Shown here one piece after another: positions 34,745 to 44,703 of a stretch of DNA of 64,000 bases. Both the position numbers and the translations under genes were made by a program. The notes under the pieces were generated by a model, which saw only the letters and a list, made by a program, of their open reading frames with translations, was not told the origin of the DNA and made no database searches. The DNA comes from CAJXMH01 sp964001305 (lineage in GTDB: Bacteria > Bacteroidota > Bacteroidia > Flavobacteriales_E > Vicingaceae). Where the stretch lies: the NCBI GenBank assembly GCA_964001305.1, contig CAXFAI010000026.1:1-64000 (forward strand). Direction: 5' to 3'. Each line of letters opens with the position of its first letter. Position 1 is the stretch's first letter.

Positions 34745-37009
34745 ATGAATATATATCGAATTTTATTCCTGCTCATGCAGTTAGGAATAATGACTTCATA
34801 CGCGCAAAATAGTATTAAAGGGGTAGTTGTTTCAGAAGATGAAAAAGGAAAACTAAGTCCCGTGCCTTATGCTAATGTGTATTGGATGGATACCAATTAT
34901 GGGACAAGTACTGATTCTTTAGGAACTTTTCAGTTGGCCGTGCCTGAAACTCCAACAGCATTGATCGCAAGTTATGTAGGGTATACTTCCGATACCTTAA
35001 AGAAATTTCATTTGGATCATATTGAAACCTTGGTATTGAAAAAAAGCCTTGAATTAGAGGCCGTTGAAATTACCTATCGAAGAAAGAGCACTGAGTTGTC
35101 GTTTATCAATCCTATGAAAATGGAAAATATTTCAGAAAGGGAATTGTTTAAAGCAGCTTGTTGTAACTTATCGGAAAGCTTTGAAACGAACCCTTCTGTA
35201 GATGTGAATTTTACAGATGCAGTTACTGGTGTGAAACAAATCCAAATGTTGGGATTGGATGGTCCTTATACGCTGATTAGTCGAGAAAATATGCCTGGTA
35301 TTCGTGGTTTAGGAAGTGCTTATGGACTCACTTTTATTCCCGGAACATGGATTTCTTCCATTCAAGTGACGAAAGGAGTTGGCTCTGTGCTTAATGGTTA
35401 TGAGAGCATTGCCGGACAAATTAATACCGAACTGAAAAAGCCCGACGAAGGGGAAGAGTTCTTTTTCAATTTGTTTGCCAATCAAGCTGGTCGAACTGAA
35501 GTAAATGTGGTAAGCACACAACGTCTTTCGCCTAAATGGGGAACTACAACCTTATTTCACGGAAATTATCGACCTTGGGAAAGAGACCGAAACGAAGATG
35601 GCTTTCGTGATTTTCCATTGCAGGAACAAGTCAACTTGATGCATCGGTGGAAGTACTTCGGAAATGCCGTAAGGGCACAATTGGGCTTTCAATTAATCTA
35701 TGACGATAAAGAAGGTGGACAAAGTTCAAGTAAACAAGATGAACTTGTACAAAATGGCCAAAATCCGACTTGGAAACTAAATGTTGAAACCAAGAAAGCA
35801 GAGGTGTTTGGAAAGATCGGTTATATATTTCCAGATTTCAAATATAGAAGCATGGGCTTGCAATTGTCGGCAAATTACCATGATCAAAAATCACTTTATG
35901 GAGCGAATATTTATGATGCCAAGCAACGATCGGCTTATGCTAATTACATTTATCAATCCATAATTGGCAACACCTTCCATAAGTTTAAAACAGGGCTTAG
36001 TTTCCAATATGACCGCATGGAAGAGAAGTTAAATCTTCTTGATTTTGAAAGGGAAGAAATTGTCCCGGGTGCATTTTTTGAATACACCTTTGCTCCAAAT
36101 CCTAATTTTACCTTGGTGGCTGGCATTCGAGTTGACGAGCACAATTTGTTTGGAACCATTGTTACACCTCGTTTGCATTTGAGGTATGCCTATGATGAAC
36201 AAACTGTATTTCGTTTATTAGGTGGCAGTGGGCAGCGTACAGCAAGTATTTTTGCCGAACATCAGTCCATTTTTGCTAGTAGTAGAAATATTTCTCTTTT
36301 AGGTAATGGAAATACGCCCTATGGACTGCAAGCAGAAAAAGCTTGGAATATGGGCTTTAACGTGACTAGAGATTTTAAATTGGCGTATCGCGAAGGCTAT
36401 GTTAGTTTGGATTTGTACCGAACTCAATTTGAGCAGCAAGTTGTTTTTGATTTGTATCAATCCAGCAATCAAGTCTTGTTTTACAATCTTGATGGAGAAT
36501 CATTTTCCAATAGTGCACAGATTGAGTTAAGTTATGAAGTCTTCAAGTTTGTTGATTTGCGTTTGGCTTATCGTTGGCTAGAAGTGACTACGGACTATTT
36601 GAGTGGAAGTAAACAAAAACCGTTTGTTCCCAAACATCGGTTTTTCGCCAATATAGGTTATGAAACTCAAAAGAATTTGAAGGGTGGTAATTGGATGTTT
36701 GATTTTACAGCCCAATGGGTTGGTGAACAAGAAGTACCAGAAACAATGAACAATCCGGCTGAGTTTCAAAGACCTTCAAAATCACCTTTATTTAGTTTAT
36801 TTAATACTCAACTTACTAGAAATATAAATAGCAGATGGGCGCTTTATGTTGGTGTAGAAAATATTTTGGATTATCGACAAGACAATCCAATCATTGATTC
36901 TGACAATCCATTTGGCAACTATTTTGATGCTTCTTTGGTTTGGGGCCCTATTTTTGGACGCACGGTTTATGGTGGTGTGAGGTTTAGAATTAAAGATGAT
37001 GATCAGTAA
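34745..37009 (+). CDS. TonB-dependent outer-membrane receptor
   Basis: The 754-residue protein has a signal peptide (to about residue 21), then a CarboxypepD_reg-like beta domain (about 22-110, SIKGVVVSEDEKGKLSPVPY and GTFQLAVPE). A plug domain follows (about 120-240, MLGLDGPYTLISRENMPGIR, VTKGVGSVLNGYESIAGQIN), and then a 22-strand-type barrel to the C-terminal aromatic-rich strand (FGRTVYGGVRFRIKD). It sits directly after the HMA and HYC_CC_PP genes. In Bacteroidota such sets usually concern copper or related metals. The substrate is inferred, not proven. Confidence 0.92.
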   Translation: MNIYRILFLLMQLGIMTSYAQNSIKGVVVSEDEKGKLSPVPYANVYWMDTNYGTSTDSLGTFQLAVPETPTALIASYVGYTSDTLKKFHLDHIETLVLKKSLELEAVEITYRRKSTELSFINPMKMENISERELFKAACCNLSESFETNPSVDVNFTDAVTGVKQIQMLGLDGPYTLISRENMPGIRGLGSAYGLTFIPGTWISSIQVTKGVGSVLNGYESIAGQINTELKKPDEGEEFFFNLFANQAGRTEVNVVSTQRLSPKWGTTTLFHGNYRPWERDRNEDGFRDFPLQEQVNLMHRWKYFGNAVRAQLGFQLIYDDKEGGQSSSKQDELVQNGQNPTWKLNVETKKAEVFGKIGYIFPDFKYRSMGLQLSANYHDQKSLYGANIYDAKQRSAYANYIYQSIIGNTFHKFKTGLSFQYDRMEEKLNLLDFEREEIVPGAFFEYTFAPNPNFTLVAGIRVDEHNLFGTIVTPRLHLRYAYDEQTVFRLLGGSGQRTASIFAEHQSIFASSRNISLLGNGNTPYGLQAEKAWNMGFNVTRDFKLAYREGYVSLDLYRTQFEQQVVFDLYQSSNQVLFYNLDGESFSNSAQIELSYEVFKFVDLRLAYRWLEVTTDYLSGSKQKPFVPKHRFFANIGYETQKNLKGGNWMFDFTAQWVGEQEVPETMNNPAEFQRPSKSPLFSLFNTQLTRNINSRWALYVGVENILDYRQDNPIIDSDNPFGNYFDASLVWGPIFGRTVYGGVRFRIKDDDQ

Positions 37010-37033
37010 AATTGTAAAATAGAGGAAGAGTTG

Positions 37034-37066
37034 AAAAGGGGAATAGCTAAAAGCATATCCCTTTTT
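37034..37066 (+). terminator. Candidate terminator after the TonB receptor
   Basis: AAAAGGG (37034-37040) pairs with CCCTTTT (37059-37065), with an inner GCT-AAA-AGC stem, and a T-run closes the arm. It lies between two convergent genes and may serve the plus-strand operon. Confidence 0.5.
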
Positions 37067-37650
37067 CAGCAATTCTTATACTTATCATGTAAGCCAACTC
37101 CATCTTTAATCATAGGAATGATTTTATCTAATCGCTTCTGTTTGGTTTTTTCTTGCTTGGCTTCGGCAATGTGATTGGCATAGTCCTTTTGTTTGCCGGG
37201 ACTTAGTTTTTCAAAACAAGCTTTCAGACTTTTATCCGCATTAAAAGCAGTTTGTAACTCTTCAGGAATGACCAAGGCTTTCTTTTCGGGCTTGAGTTCT
37301 TTGCCTGCTTTTTGATTTTGAATGGCTTTCTCAATATAAGCTTTTAGAATACTTTCATCCATTTCTTCCATTGAGGAAAAGCGCATTTGACGCAAGGCTT
37401 TGGTTTTACCTTCTTGCGCATTGACCAATAAGCCTTTTTCATCTTTTAAAAACACGCCTTGAAAAAACCATAAACCTACATAGCTTTTGAACGCACCTAA
37501 TCCTACCACATTTTTACCTTCCAAGGTGTAAACTGGAGCACCCCATTTCAAATCTTCACTTAATTCAGATTGAACAAGAATGTTTCTTAAAAATTCTAAC
37601 TCATTTTTCCACTTGGCTTTTTTACTAATAAACTCATCTACTTTTTTCAT
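37066..37650 (-). CDS. DUF1801/YdeI (OmdA-type) family protein
   Basis: The ~194-residue protein starting MKKVDEFISKKAKW has an N-terminal DUF1801 fold (LKWGAPVYTLEGKNVVGLGAFKSYVGLWFFQG) and a C-terminal OmdA-like helical part (PEELQTAFNADKSLKACFEKLSPGKQKDYANHI, split by a turn). Such proteins are small and cytosolic; function is unknown. An 11-codon upstream extension (to 37683) is open but unlikely. It converges with the TonB receptor. A second, shorter DUF1801 protein lies at 48170-48598. Confidence 0.85.
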   Translation of the reverse strand: MKKVDEFISKKAKWKNELEFLRNILVQSELSEDLKWGAPVYTLEGKNVVGLGAFKSYVGLWFFQGVFLKDEKGLLVNAQEGKTKALRQMRFSSMEEMDESILKAYIEKAIQNQKAGKELKPEKKALVIPEELQTAFNADKSLKACFEKLSPGKQKDYANHIAEAKQEKTKQKRLDKIIPMIKDGVGLHDKYKNC

Positions 37651-37822
37651 AAATAAACTTTTTAAAATAAAAATTCGATTCAATAAAAATAGCAGAATTT
37701 AGGTTTTCAACAGTATAATCTGATTGAAAACAGGCCTTTTTAATCGAATCATTTCACTTATCAACAGCTGCCATTTTCTGCTATGCTTTTGGCTACTTTT
37801 ATAAGCCCCAAATCATCTTTTT

Positions 37823-40800
37823 ATGCCAGATTTTTCGCATTTACATTGCCATACCCAATACTCTTTGTTAGACGGTGCTGCGCCTATTGCAGCCATGATG
37901 GAAAAAGCGAAAAACGACAACATGCGTGCGGTTGCGCTAACCGATCACGGAAATATGTTTGGGGCATTTCAATTTGTAGCCGAAGCCAATAAAAGAAACA
38001 TCACGCCTATTGTAGGTTGTGAATTTTATTTGGTGGAAGATCGCTTTAAAAAAGAATTTACAGGAGGTAAAAGAGACAAGCGTTACCATCAGTTGCTTTT
38101 GGCAAAAAACCAGCAAGGATATGAGAACTTATCCAAGCTCTGTTCTTTGGGCTATATCGATGGTTTGTATTCCAAATATCCACGTATTGATTTAGAATTA
38201 CTCAAGCAATACAAAGAAGGTTTAATTGCCACCACTTGTTGCATTGCTTCGGTTATTCAGCAAGCTATTTTGTTTAAATCGGAAGAAGAAGCTGAAAAGA
38301 CTTTTAAAGAATGGTTTGAACTTTTTGGTGATGATTATTTCATCGAAATTCAACGTCATGGATTAGGAGAGATAGACGGCACTGGAAAGACACAAGAAGA
38401 TGTCAATCAGATCTTAATCAAGTGGTCTAAAAAATATGGTGTGCCCATGATTGCCACCAACGATTCACATTATGTAGATGAAGACGATTGGACGGCACAT
38501 GATATTTTACTGTGTATTAACACTGGAGATAAAGTAAGTACACCTAAAGGTGATGGTAAAGGCTTCCGTTTTGGTTTTCCGAACAGTAATTTCTTCTTTA
38601 AAACGCAGGCTGAAATGAATGCGCTTTTTAAGGACATTCCGGAAGCCATTGACAATACCAATTTGGTGGTAGACAAAATAAACCCGCCAAAGCTTGAGCG
38701 CGACATTTTGTTACCCAATTATACTTTGCCTGAAAACTTTAAAGATCAAGATGAGTATTTACGCTACTTGACTTTTGAAGGAGCGAAGAAGCGTTATGGC
38801 GAAATAACAGCTGAAATAGAAGAGCGACTCAATTATGAGTTGAAAGTAATTAAAGACATGGGCTTCCCCGGTTATTTCTTGATTGTACAAGATTTTACAA
38901 CAGTCGCTCGCCAAGTTGGCGTTTCAGTTGGACCGGGAAGGGGATCTGCAGCAGGTTCTGCAGTAGCTTATTGTGTAGGAATTACCAACATTGACCCCAT
39001 TAAGTATAGCTTGCTATTTGAACGTTTCTTAAATCCGGAGCGGGTTTCCATGCCTGATATTGATATTGATTTTGATGATGATGGTCGTTCAAAAATCATT
39101 GATTATGTGGTAGACAAATATGGGAAGAATCAAGTTGCACAAATCATTACTTACGGTTCTATGGCTGCCAAATCTTCTATTCGAGATGTGGGCAGAGTAC
39201 TAGATTTGCCTTTGCCTGAAGTAGACAAAGTGGCCAAAATGATTCCAGGACTTTCTTTAGATAAGTTATTTGGTCTGGAAGAGAAAGAACTGAAAGAGAA
39301 GTTGAATAACGATGAGTATTCTCAAGCACTTGAGATACGAAAGCTGATTGATAAAGACGATTTAACGGCAAAAACCATTAACCAAGCTAGAACACTTGAA
39401 GGTTCAGTTAGAAATACGGGAGTTCATGCCTGTGGAATTATTATTTCTCCGGATGACATCAAGAATTATGTTCCTGTTTGTACTTCCAAAGATTCGGATT
39501 TATTGTTGACTCAATTCGACAATAAAGTGGTAGAATCAGCTGGTTTGTTGAAAATGGATTTCTTGGGTTTAAAAACCTTAACTATTATTCGCGATGCCAT
39601 TGAGCTGATTAAAGAAAACCACGGGGTTGAAATTGATCCAGATGAAATTCCGCTTGACGATGAAAAGACCTATGAGCTTTATCAAAAGGGTGAAACCAAT
39701 GGAACTTTCCAGTTTGAGTCAGGAGGAATGCAGAAGCACCTCAAAAACTTAAAGCCCACCAACATTGAAGATTTAATTGCTATGAACGCCCTTTTCCGTC
39801 CGGGGCCAATGCAGTTTATCGACTTGTTTATTTCGCGAAAGCGTGGGGATGTGGAGGTGGAGTACCCACATGATTTGTTGAAAGACATTTTGTCGAACAC
39901 CTACGGAATTATGGTGTACCAGGAGCAAATTATGCAAGCAGCGCAAATTATGGCTGGTTACTCTTTAGGAGAAGCCGACATTTTGCGACGTGCCATGGGG
40001 AAAAAGAAGATGGACGTGATGCAGGAGCAGAAGGTGAAATTTGTGGAGGGTGCCAAAGAACTTCACAATGTAGAGAAAAAGAAAGCCGAAGAGGTTTTCG
40101 ACATCATGCTCAAGTTTGCCGCCTACGGATTTAACCGTTCGCATTCTGCCGCTTATTCAGTGGTGGCCTTCCAAACGGGTTATTTAAAAGCCAATTATCC
40201 GGAAGAGTACATGGCGGCGGTTATGACCAATAACATGAACGACATTAAGAAAATCACCTTCTTTATGGAAGAATGTCGTAGAATGGGAGTGAAGGTGCTT
40301 GGACCAGATGTAAATGAGAGTGAATACAAGTTTACCGTAAACAAAAACAAAGAAATCCGATTTGGATTGGGAGCCTTAAAAGGAGCCGGTGAAGCTGCAG
40401 TTGGCGCCATTGTAAACGAAAGAAAGGAGAACGGTCAATTTGCTTCCATTTTTGATTTAACCAAGCGGATTGATTTGCGCACTGCCTCTAAGAAAACCCT
40501 TGAAAGCCTCGCTTTAGCAGGCGGTTTTGATTCCTTTGAGGATGTTCATCGGGCCCAGTATTTCCATGCAGAAAATGAAGGTGAAGCAGTCTTTTTAGAC
40601 AAAGCCATTCGTTATGGAAACAATCATCAAGACTCATTGAACTCGGCACAAGCCAGTTTATTCGGAGGAGATGCAGCAGTTGAAATTCCGGAACCTACAA
40701 TTCCACAATGCGAAGAGTGGGGCAGAATGGAAAAGTTGAGCCGCGAGAAAGAAGTGGTTGGGATATATTTGTCAGGACATCCCTTGGATGATTTTAAATT

Positions 40801-41368
40801 TGAAATCAAGCATTTTTGCAATGCCAAGGTAAAAGACTTGTCTTATTTAGAGCAGAATTTAAAGCGCAAAGAAATGCGTTTGGCAGGAATTGTTACCGAA
40901 GCGCAACATCGAACATCTAAAACCGGGAACCCTTATGGTGTCTTAGTTTTAGAAGGCTATGAAGAAAGTCACCGCTTTATGCTTTTTTCTGACGATTACA
41001 TCAAGTTTAAACCTTACCTAACCAAAGATTGGTTTTTATACGTAGTTGGAAAAGTGCAGAAACGAAAATGGGGTGATGAGCTGGAATTTAAAATCCATAA
41101 TATTGAATTACTTGCTGAGGTAAGAGACAAATTCAGTAAAAGCATTAAAATAAAAGTAGATGCATCAGAGGTGGATGAAGCCCTAATTGAGTATTTACAG
41201 ATTCTAAAAAAAGAGAAGAATGGCGACTGCTTGCTTCAGTTTAGCTTAATAGACCGAAAACGAAAAGAAGTCATTGAATTAAAATCGAGAAGTATACGAA
41301 CCAAATTAACCAACGAAATGATTGAACAATTTGAAAAGCATCCAGCAGTTGATTTTGCCTTAAATTAA
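37823..41368 (+). CDS. dnaE: DNA polymerase III subunit alpha
   Basis: The 1181-residue protein is a full-length replicative polymerase of usual DnaE size. An N-terminal PHP domain begins FSHLHCHTQYSLLDG. The catalytic palm has GPGRGSAAGSAVAYC and MPDIDIDFDDDGRSKII (about residues 410-426), holding the metal-binding Asp residues. The fingers region has VYQEQIMQAAQIMAGYSLGE and GFNRSHSAAYSVVAFQTGYL. The tail has helix-hairpin-helix and OB-fold parts (MRLAGIVTEAQ near 1018). It synthesises the chromosome in the replisome. Its start ATG at 37823 follows 140 bp of AT-rich leader with no other gene. Confidence 0.97.
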   Translation: MPDFSHLHCHTQYSLLDGAAPIAAMMEKAKNDNMRAVALTDHGNMFGAFQFVAEANKRNITPIVGCEFYLVEDRFKKEFTGGKRDKRYHQLLLAKNQQGYENLSKLCSLGYIDGLYSKYPRIDLELLKQYKEGLIATTCCIASVIQQAILFKSEEEAEKTFKEWFELFGDDYFIEIQRHGLGEIDGTGKTQEDVNQILIKWSKKYGVPMIATNDSHYVDEDDWTAHDILLCINTGDKVSTPKGDGKGFRFGFPNSNFFFKTQAEMNALFKDIPEAIDNTNLVVDKINPPKLERDILLPNYTLPENFKDQDEYLRYLTFEGAKKRYGEITAEIEERLNYELKVIKDMGFPGYFLIVQDFTTVARQVGVSVGPGRGSAAGSAVAYCVGITNIDPIKYSLLFERFLNPERVSMPDIDIDFDDDGRSKIIDYVVDKYGKNQVAQIITYGSMAAKSSIRDVGRVLDLPLPEVDKVAKMIPGLSLDKLFGLEEKELKEKLNNDEYSQALEIRKLIDKDDLTAKTINQARTLEGSVRNTGVHACGIIISPDDIKNYVPVCTSKDSDLLLTQFDNKVVESAGLLKMDFLGLKTLTIIRDAIELIKENHGVEIDPDEIPLDDEKTYELYQKGETNGTFQFESGGMQKHLKNLKPTNIEDLIAMNALFRPGPMQFIDLFISRKRGDVEVEYPHDLLKDILSNTYGIMVYQEQIMQAAQIMAGYSLGEADILRRAMGKKKMDVMQEQKVKFVEGAKELHNVEKKKAEEVFDIMLKFAAYGFNRSHSAAYSVVAFQTGYLKANYPEEYMAAVMTNNMNDIKKITFFMEECRRMGVKVLGPDVNESEYKFTVNKNKEIRFGLGALKGAGEAAVGAIVNERKENGQFASIFDLTKRIDLRTASKKTLESLALAGGFDSFEDVHRAQYFHAENEGEAVFLDKAIRYGNNHQDSLNSAQASLFGGDAAVEIPEPTIPQCEEWGRMEKLSREKEVVGIYLSGHPLDDFKFEIKHFCNAKVKDLSYLEQNLKRKEMRLAGIVTEAQHRTSKTGNPYGVLVLEGYEESHRFMLFSDDYIKFKPYLTKDWFLYVVGKVQKRKWGDELEFKIHNIELLAEVRDKFSKSIKIKVDASEVDEALIEYLQILKKEKNGDCLLQFSLIDRKRKEVIELKSRSIRTKLTNEMIEQFEKHPAVDFALN

Positions 41369-41456
41369 TGACAATTTGGCGCAAAAACGATTTGGATTGT
41401 TTCTTGTTTAATCAATGAAAATTGAAATAATTAATCACCAATAAATAACAGAAATC

Positions 41457-41777
41457 ATGGCATTAGAAATAACAGATGCAAATTTTGAAGAAGTAGTTTT
41501 AAACTCAGATAAACCAGTTTTAGTAGACTTTTGGGCAGAGTGGTGTGGACCATGTAGAATGGTTGGACCAGTTGTTGAAGAGTTAAGTGGCGAATACGAA
41601 GGGAAAGCCGTAGTTGGCAAAGTAAACGTTGACCACAACCCTGAAGTTTCGGCAAAATATGGCATTAGAAACATTCCTACCGTTCTTTTCTTTAAAGGAG
41701 GAGAAGTTGTAGATAAGCAAGTAGGTGCAGCGCCTAAATCAGCTTACGCTGGAAAGTTAGATGCTCAAATGGCATAA
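41457..41777 (+). CDS. trxA: Thioredoxin
   Basis: The 106-residue product is a canonical thioredoxin: DKPVLVDFWAEWCGPCRM with the redox-active WCGPC motif (about residues 30-34), the cis-Pro motif RNIPTVLFFKGGEV, and a C-terminal helix. It reduces protein disulfides in the cytosol with NADPH and thioredoxin reductase. It lies alone 88 bp after dnaE, with its own leader and a terminator downstream. Confidence 0.97.
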   Translation: MALEITDANFEEVVLNSDKPVLVDFWAEWCGPCRMVGPVVEELSGEYEGKAVVGKVNVDHNPEVSAKYGIRNIPTVLFFKGGEVVDKQVGAAPKSAYAGKLDAQMA

Positions 41778-41839
41778 AATCGCCTTTGGCGAGATAACAG
41801 TCTAAAGCTGAATGCTTAAAGCATTTAGCCAAAAGCCTT

Positions 41840-41889
41840 AAAAAACTCATTATAGAATTCTTTAACGGATTATTTATAATGAGTTTTTT
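41840..41889 (+). terminator. Terminator after trxA
   Basis: A perfect 15-bp inverted repeat, AAAAAACTCATTATA (41840-41854) and TATAATGAGTTTTTT (41875-41889), encloses a 20-nt loop and ends in a T-run. It is symmetric and could act on either strand. Confidence 0.75.
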
Positions 41890-41945
41890 ACTTTTAATTC
41901 GGGCTTGGCTTTTTGCTCTTATCTTTAATCCTTAATCTTGTTTAC

Positions 41946-42866
41946 ATGGCTTCCATTAACCGTAAAGAACTTCAAGCATATACCCATTTAGAGCTTTTGG
42001 CCAAACAAGTGGTGGAAGGGTTTATTACTGGCTTGCATAAAAGTCCATTTCACGGTTTTTCAGTTGAGTTTGCCGAGCATCGCTTGTATAACAGTGGCGA
42101 ATCTACCCGTCATTTAGATTGGAAGTTATATGCCAAAACCGACAAGCTTTTTGTAAAACGCTACGAGGAGGAAACCAATTTGCGTTGTCGCATTGTGTTA
42201 GATGTTTCTTCTTCCATGTACTTTCCTGAAGATCGAAAGAAAGGAGAACTGAATAAACTAGATTTTTCCATTTATGCCGCAGCTGCTTTGGTCGAGCTGC
42301 TCAAAAAACAAAGAGATGCTTACGGTTTAAGCACTTTTAGTTCAAGTATAGAAACACATACACAGGCCAAGTCTAATGCCACTCACATGCGATTGGTGTA
42401 TGCCGAATTGGAGAAACTTTTGGATCAGCAATCTTCTGGTAAACAAACATCAGCCGTAGAGTCTTTGCACCACATTGCCGAAATGATTCACAAACGTTCT
42501 TTAATCATCATTTTTAGTGATATGATGGACAATTCTGAACGGGAAGAAGAATTGCTTTCTGCTTTGCAGCACATGAAACACAACAAGCATGAAGTCATTT
42601 TATTTCATGTGGTAGATCAAGCCAAAGAATTGGATTTTGAATTTGAAAACCGACCCTACCGCTTTGTAGATATGGAAAGTGGGGAAGAGGTAAAGCTAAA
42701 CACCAATGAGGTAAAAGAGCTCTATGTAAAAGAAATGCGCAAGCGAGAAAAAGAGCTTAAACTAAAATGCGGACAATACGGAATTGACTTTGTTGAAGCC
42801 GATATTGCTAAAGGCTTTCATCAGATTTTATTGCCTTTTTTGAGTAAAAGGAAGCGGTTGTTTTAG
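41946..42866 (+). CDS. DUF58 domain protein (MoxR-associated, vWA-like)
   Basis: The ~306-residue protein starts MASINRKELQAYTHLELL and has the DUF58 core RHLDWKLYAKTDKLFVKRYE followed by IVLDVSSSMYFPEDRKKG, a MIDAS-like DxSxS motif of a von Willebrand A fold. A second conserved part is LIIIFSDMMDN. Such proteins usually act with a MoxR AAA ATPase in assembling or activating envelope or metal-enzyme complexes, but no moxR lies next to it here. A TTG extension upstream (41913) is rejected. It overlaps the next convergent gene by 4 bp. Confidence 0.9.
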   Translation: MASINRKELQAYTHLELLAKQVVEGFITGLHKSPFHGFSVEFAEHRLYNSGESTRHLDWKLYAKTDKLFVKRYEEETNLRCRIVLDVSSSMYFPEDRKKGELNKLDFSIYAAAALVELLKKQRDAYGLSTFSSSIETHTQAKSNATHMRLVYAELEKLLDQQSSGKQTSAVESLHHIAEMIHKRSLIIIFSDMMDNSEREEELLSALQHMKHNKHEVILFHVVDQAKELDFEFENRPYRFVDMESGEEVKLNTNEVKELYVKEMRKREKELKLKCGQYGIDFVEADIAKGFHQILLPFLSKRKRLF

Positions 42867-43447
42867 AAAATATACCTAGCCGATAAACTTACTGCTACAG
42901 GCCCACCAAGATCTGCTTGAATCGAATCTGGATATTCCTCTTGATAGGGATTAAAGGTAACACCACCCATAAACTCATCAAAATTGTTTCCATCATCATC
43001 ATAAAAATTAATGCTGATTACTTTGTTAATGTCAGTAATTTCAAATGGATTTGGAATATTTAATTTTAAAGGAAGCAATGAATTATTCAAATTTTGAATA
43101 CTGTTGGGTGTAGCATATATAATTTTTCCATTTTGAAGAATTTGGATGTAAACATCAGGAAAGCTCCCTGAATCCCAACTCAATCCATTTGCTCTTAATT
43201 CTGGGATTCTTTCAATATAAAACTCGCTGAGAACAATGGTATCAGGTTCCGGCTGTGAGAAGAAATAAAAGTCTTTATTGTCTGAAGTTAACTTTACACA
43301 ATTCCCATCAATACAAACTTCATTTTTTTCACAATTGATTTCGTAACAAGGATTTTGGTCGTATGAGCATGAAAAGAATGAAAAGGCACACAAAAAAGCC
43401 AGAAAAAATAAGATTCGACAAGAATCAATATGACAGATAGTTCTCAT
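42863..43447 (-). CDS. Lipoprotein with Cys-rich N-terminal segment
   Basis: The 194-residue protein has a signal peptide ending in a lipobox (FSFFSC, Cys27). A compact four-cysteine stretch follows (NPCYEINCEKNEVCIDGNC), with EGF-like spacing, and then a beta-rich domain with an acidic, calcium-like loop (INFYDDDGNNFDE). The second half resembles C2-like or periplasmic beta-sandwich proteins, but I do not recognise the family. It is last in a minus-strand operon of three small exported proteins. It probably sits on the outer membrane; no function is assigned. Confidence 0.8.
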   Translation of the reverse strand: MRTICHIDSCRILFFLAFLCAFSFFSCSYDQNPCYEINCEKNEVCIDGNCVKLTSDNKDFYFFSQPEPDTIVLSEFYIERIPELRANGLSWDSGSFPDVYIQILQNGKIIYATPNSIQNLNNSLLPLKLNIPNPFEITDINKVISINFYDDDGNNFDEFMGGVTFNPYQEEYPDSIQADLGGPVAVSLSARYIF

Positions 43448-43450
43448 AAC

Positions 43451-43831
43451 TTAAGGATTATAAGTAAAGTTAGAAGGAACAGAAGTTCGTTCGGTTTTCG
43501 AATTGTATAAATAGAGTTTGTATTGAATGATTCGGTTACATGGGATACTTAAGTAAATGTCTTTATATTCTCTTGTTAACCTGCTTTTATTAGATATGGT
43601 GTTTTCAATAATAACAAAGTCATAGTCCAAGCCTTCAGGTATATTTTGAGATTTGATTTCAACATCCACAGTAATTACATTACAACCTTGCTCCCTAATG
43701 TTGACTAGACTTAGATAATCTGCTTCTTGTATATCATTTGGATTGCTCAATTCAAGCCCTTCAAGCTCATTTTCTTCTTGACAAGCTATTACTATTAAGG
43801 AAATCAAGAATAAGGTAAGTAGATTTTTCAT
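43451..43831 (-). CDS. Small lipoprotein of unknown function
   Basis: This 126-residue protein has a lipoprotein signal (LFLISLIVIACQEE, Cys17) and an acidic N-terminal linker, then a beta-rich domain with two further cysteines (EQGCNV, SIPCNR) likely to form a disulfide. It is not assignable to a family by eye. It is separated by 3 bp from the next gene and 2 bp from the previous one, so the three products probably act together at the cell surface. Confidence 0.8.
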   Translation of the reverse strand: MKNLLTLFLISLIVIACQEENELEGLELSNPNDIQEADYLSLVNIREQGCNVITVDVEIKSQNIPEGLDYDFVIIENTISNKSRLTREYKDIYLSIPCNRIIQYKLYLYNSKTERTSVPSNFTYNP

Positions 43832-43833
43832 CT

Positions 43834-44562
43834 TTACTTTAATTTACAACTTAATGTTAAAGCACTATTGCCATTTAATAAGGATGGAGAAAGTGTAAAA
43901 TCAGAAAGAAGAGGTGTTTCTTTGTATGTTGGTTTTTCTAACTTACTGGCTACTTTCCATCCAAAGTAAGTAACTACTGCTGCTGTCACTGTAGAAATAA
44001 TGAGATTATTTTGAGCTTTTTCAATATTTACTAAAGCATCATCATAATTTTCTTTGTTTTGCTGAAATCGAAGTTTGTGAAAAGTAAATTCAGGCTCAAA
44101 AAGTGCACTTTCATAGGCAGTTTTATGAGAAAATGTATTTTCTTTAAATCGTTCAGCATCATCTTCATAATGTGTTAGATCTTGATAGGTGTTAAGAGCT
44201 ATTATACCATAAACTGCGATGGGTAAAAATTTTAGAACAATTTTATTTGTTCGATAGGCTAGTACCTTGTATCTGTATCGTTTGTATTTTTTAGAATAAT
44301 CTAAATCAATTCGAATGGTTTTAAAATGACCACTATCAATTCTAACTAATCGTGTGTATAATTCGCGTTTAGGGGCCCAAGCCTTAATTTTATAATATCC
44401 GGTATCCAATTCAATAAACATTCCATTCTCCAACTTTATGGTGTCTAATTTAACTATAGCATCCATGGGTCTATGGTATACCCTTACTTTACCTTGGTTT
44501 TGCGCTGTTATTGAAGAATAGCTAGCTTGAAGCAGAAATAAAAAGATAAGAAATCGGTACAT
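43834..44562 (-). CDS. Exported membrane-associated protein with PEGA-like domain
   Basis: The ~242-residue protein, read from MYRFLIFLFLLQAS, has a signal peptide. It then has a ~70-residue beta domain of PEGA type (YHRPMDAIVKLDTIKLENG, FIELDTGYYKIKAWAPKRE), two later hydrophobic segments (LPIAVYGIIALNTYQ and IISTVTAAVVTYFGWKVA) and a coiled segment between them. A 20-residue N-terminal extension to 44622 is possible but gives a poorer signal. It is the first gene of the three-gene lipoprotein operon. The family is not recognised beyond the PEGA-like part. Confidence 0.75.
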   Translation of the reverse strand: MYRFLIFLFLLQASYSSITAQNQGKVRVYHRPMDAIVKLDTIKLENGMFIELDTGYYKIKAWAPKRELYTRLVRIDSGHFKTIRIDLDYSKKYKRYRYKVLAYRTNKIVLKFLPIAVYGIIALNTYQDLTHYEDDAERFKENTFSHKTAYESALFEPEFTFHKLRFQQNKENYDDALVNIEKAQNNLIISTVTAAVVTYFGWKVASKLEKPTYKETPLLSDFTLSPSLLNGNSALTLSCKLK

Positions 44563-44703
44563 TAGAAAAAGTCTTGATTTTGCGATTACGAAAATATAAA
44601 TCTTAGAGCTTATTTTAATCATTATGTCCTGATTTTATCATTTAAGGTCAAAGATTAGCTTAATTATTAATCCTTATCTTGCGAGCATACTAGCCAATTA
44701 ATT

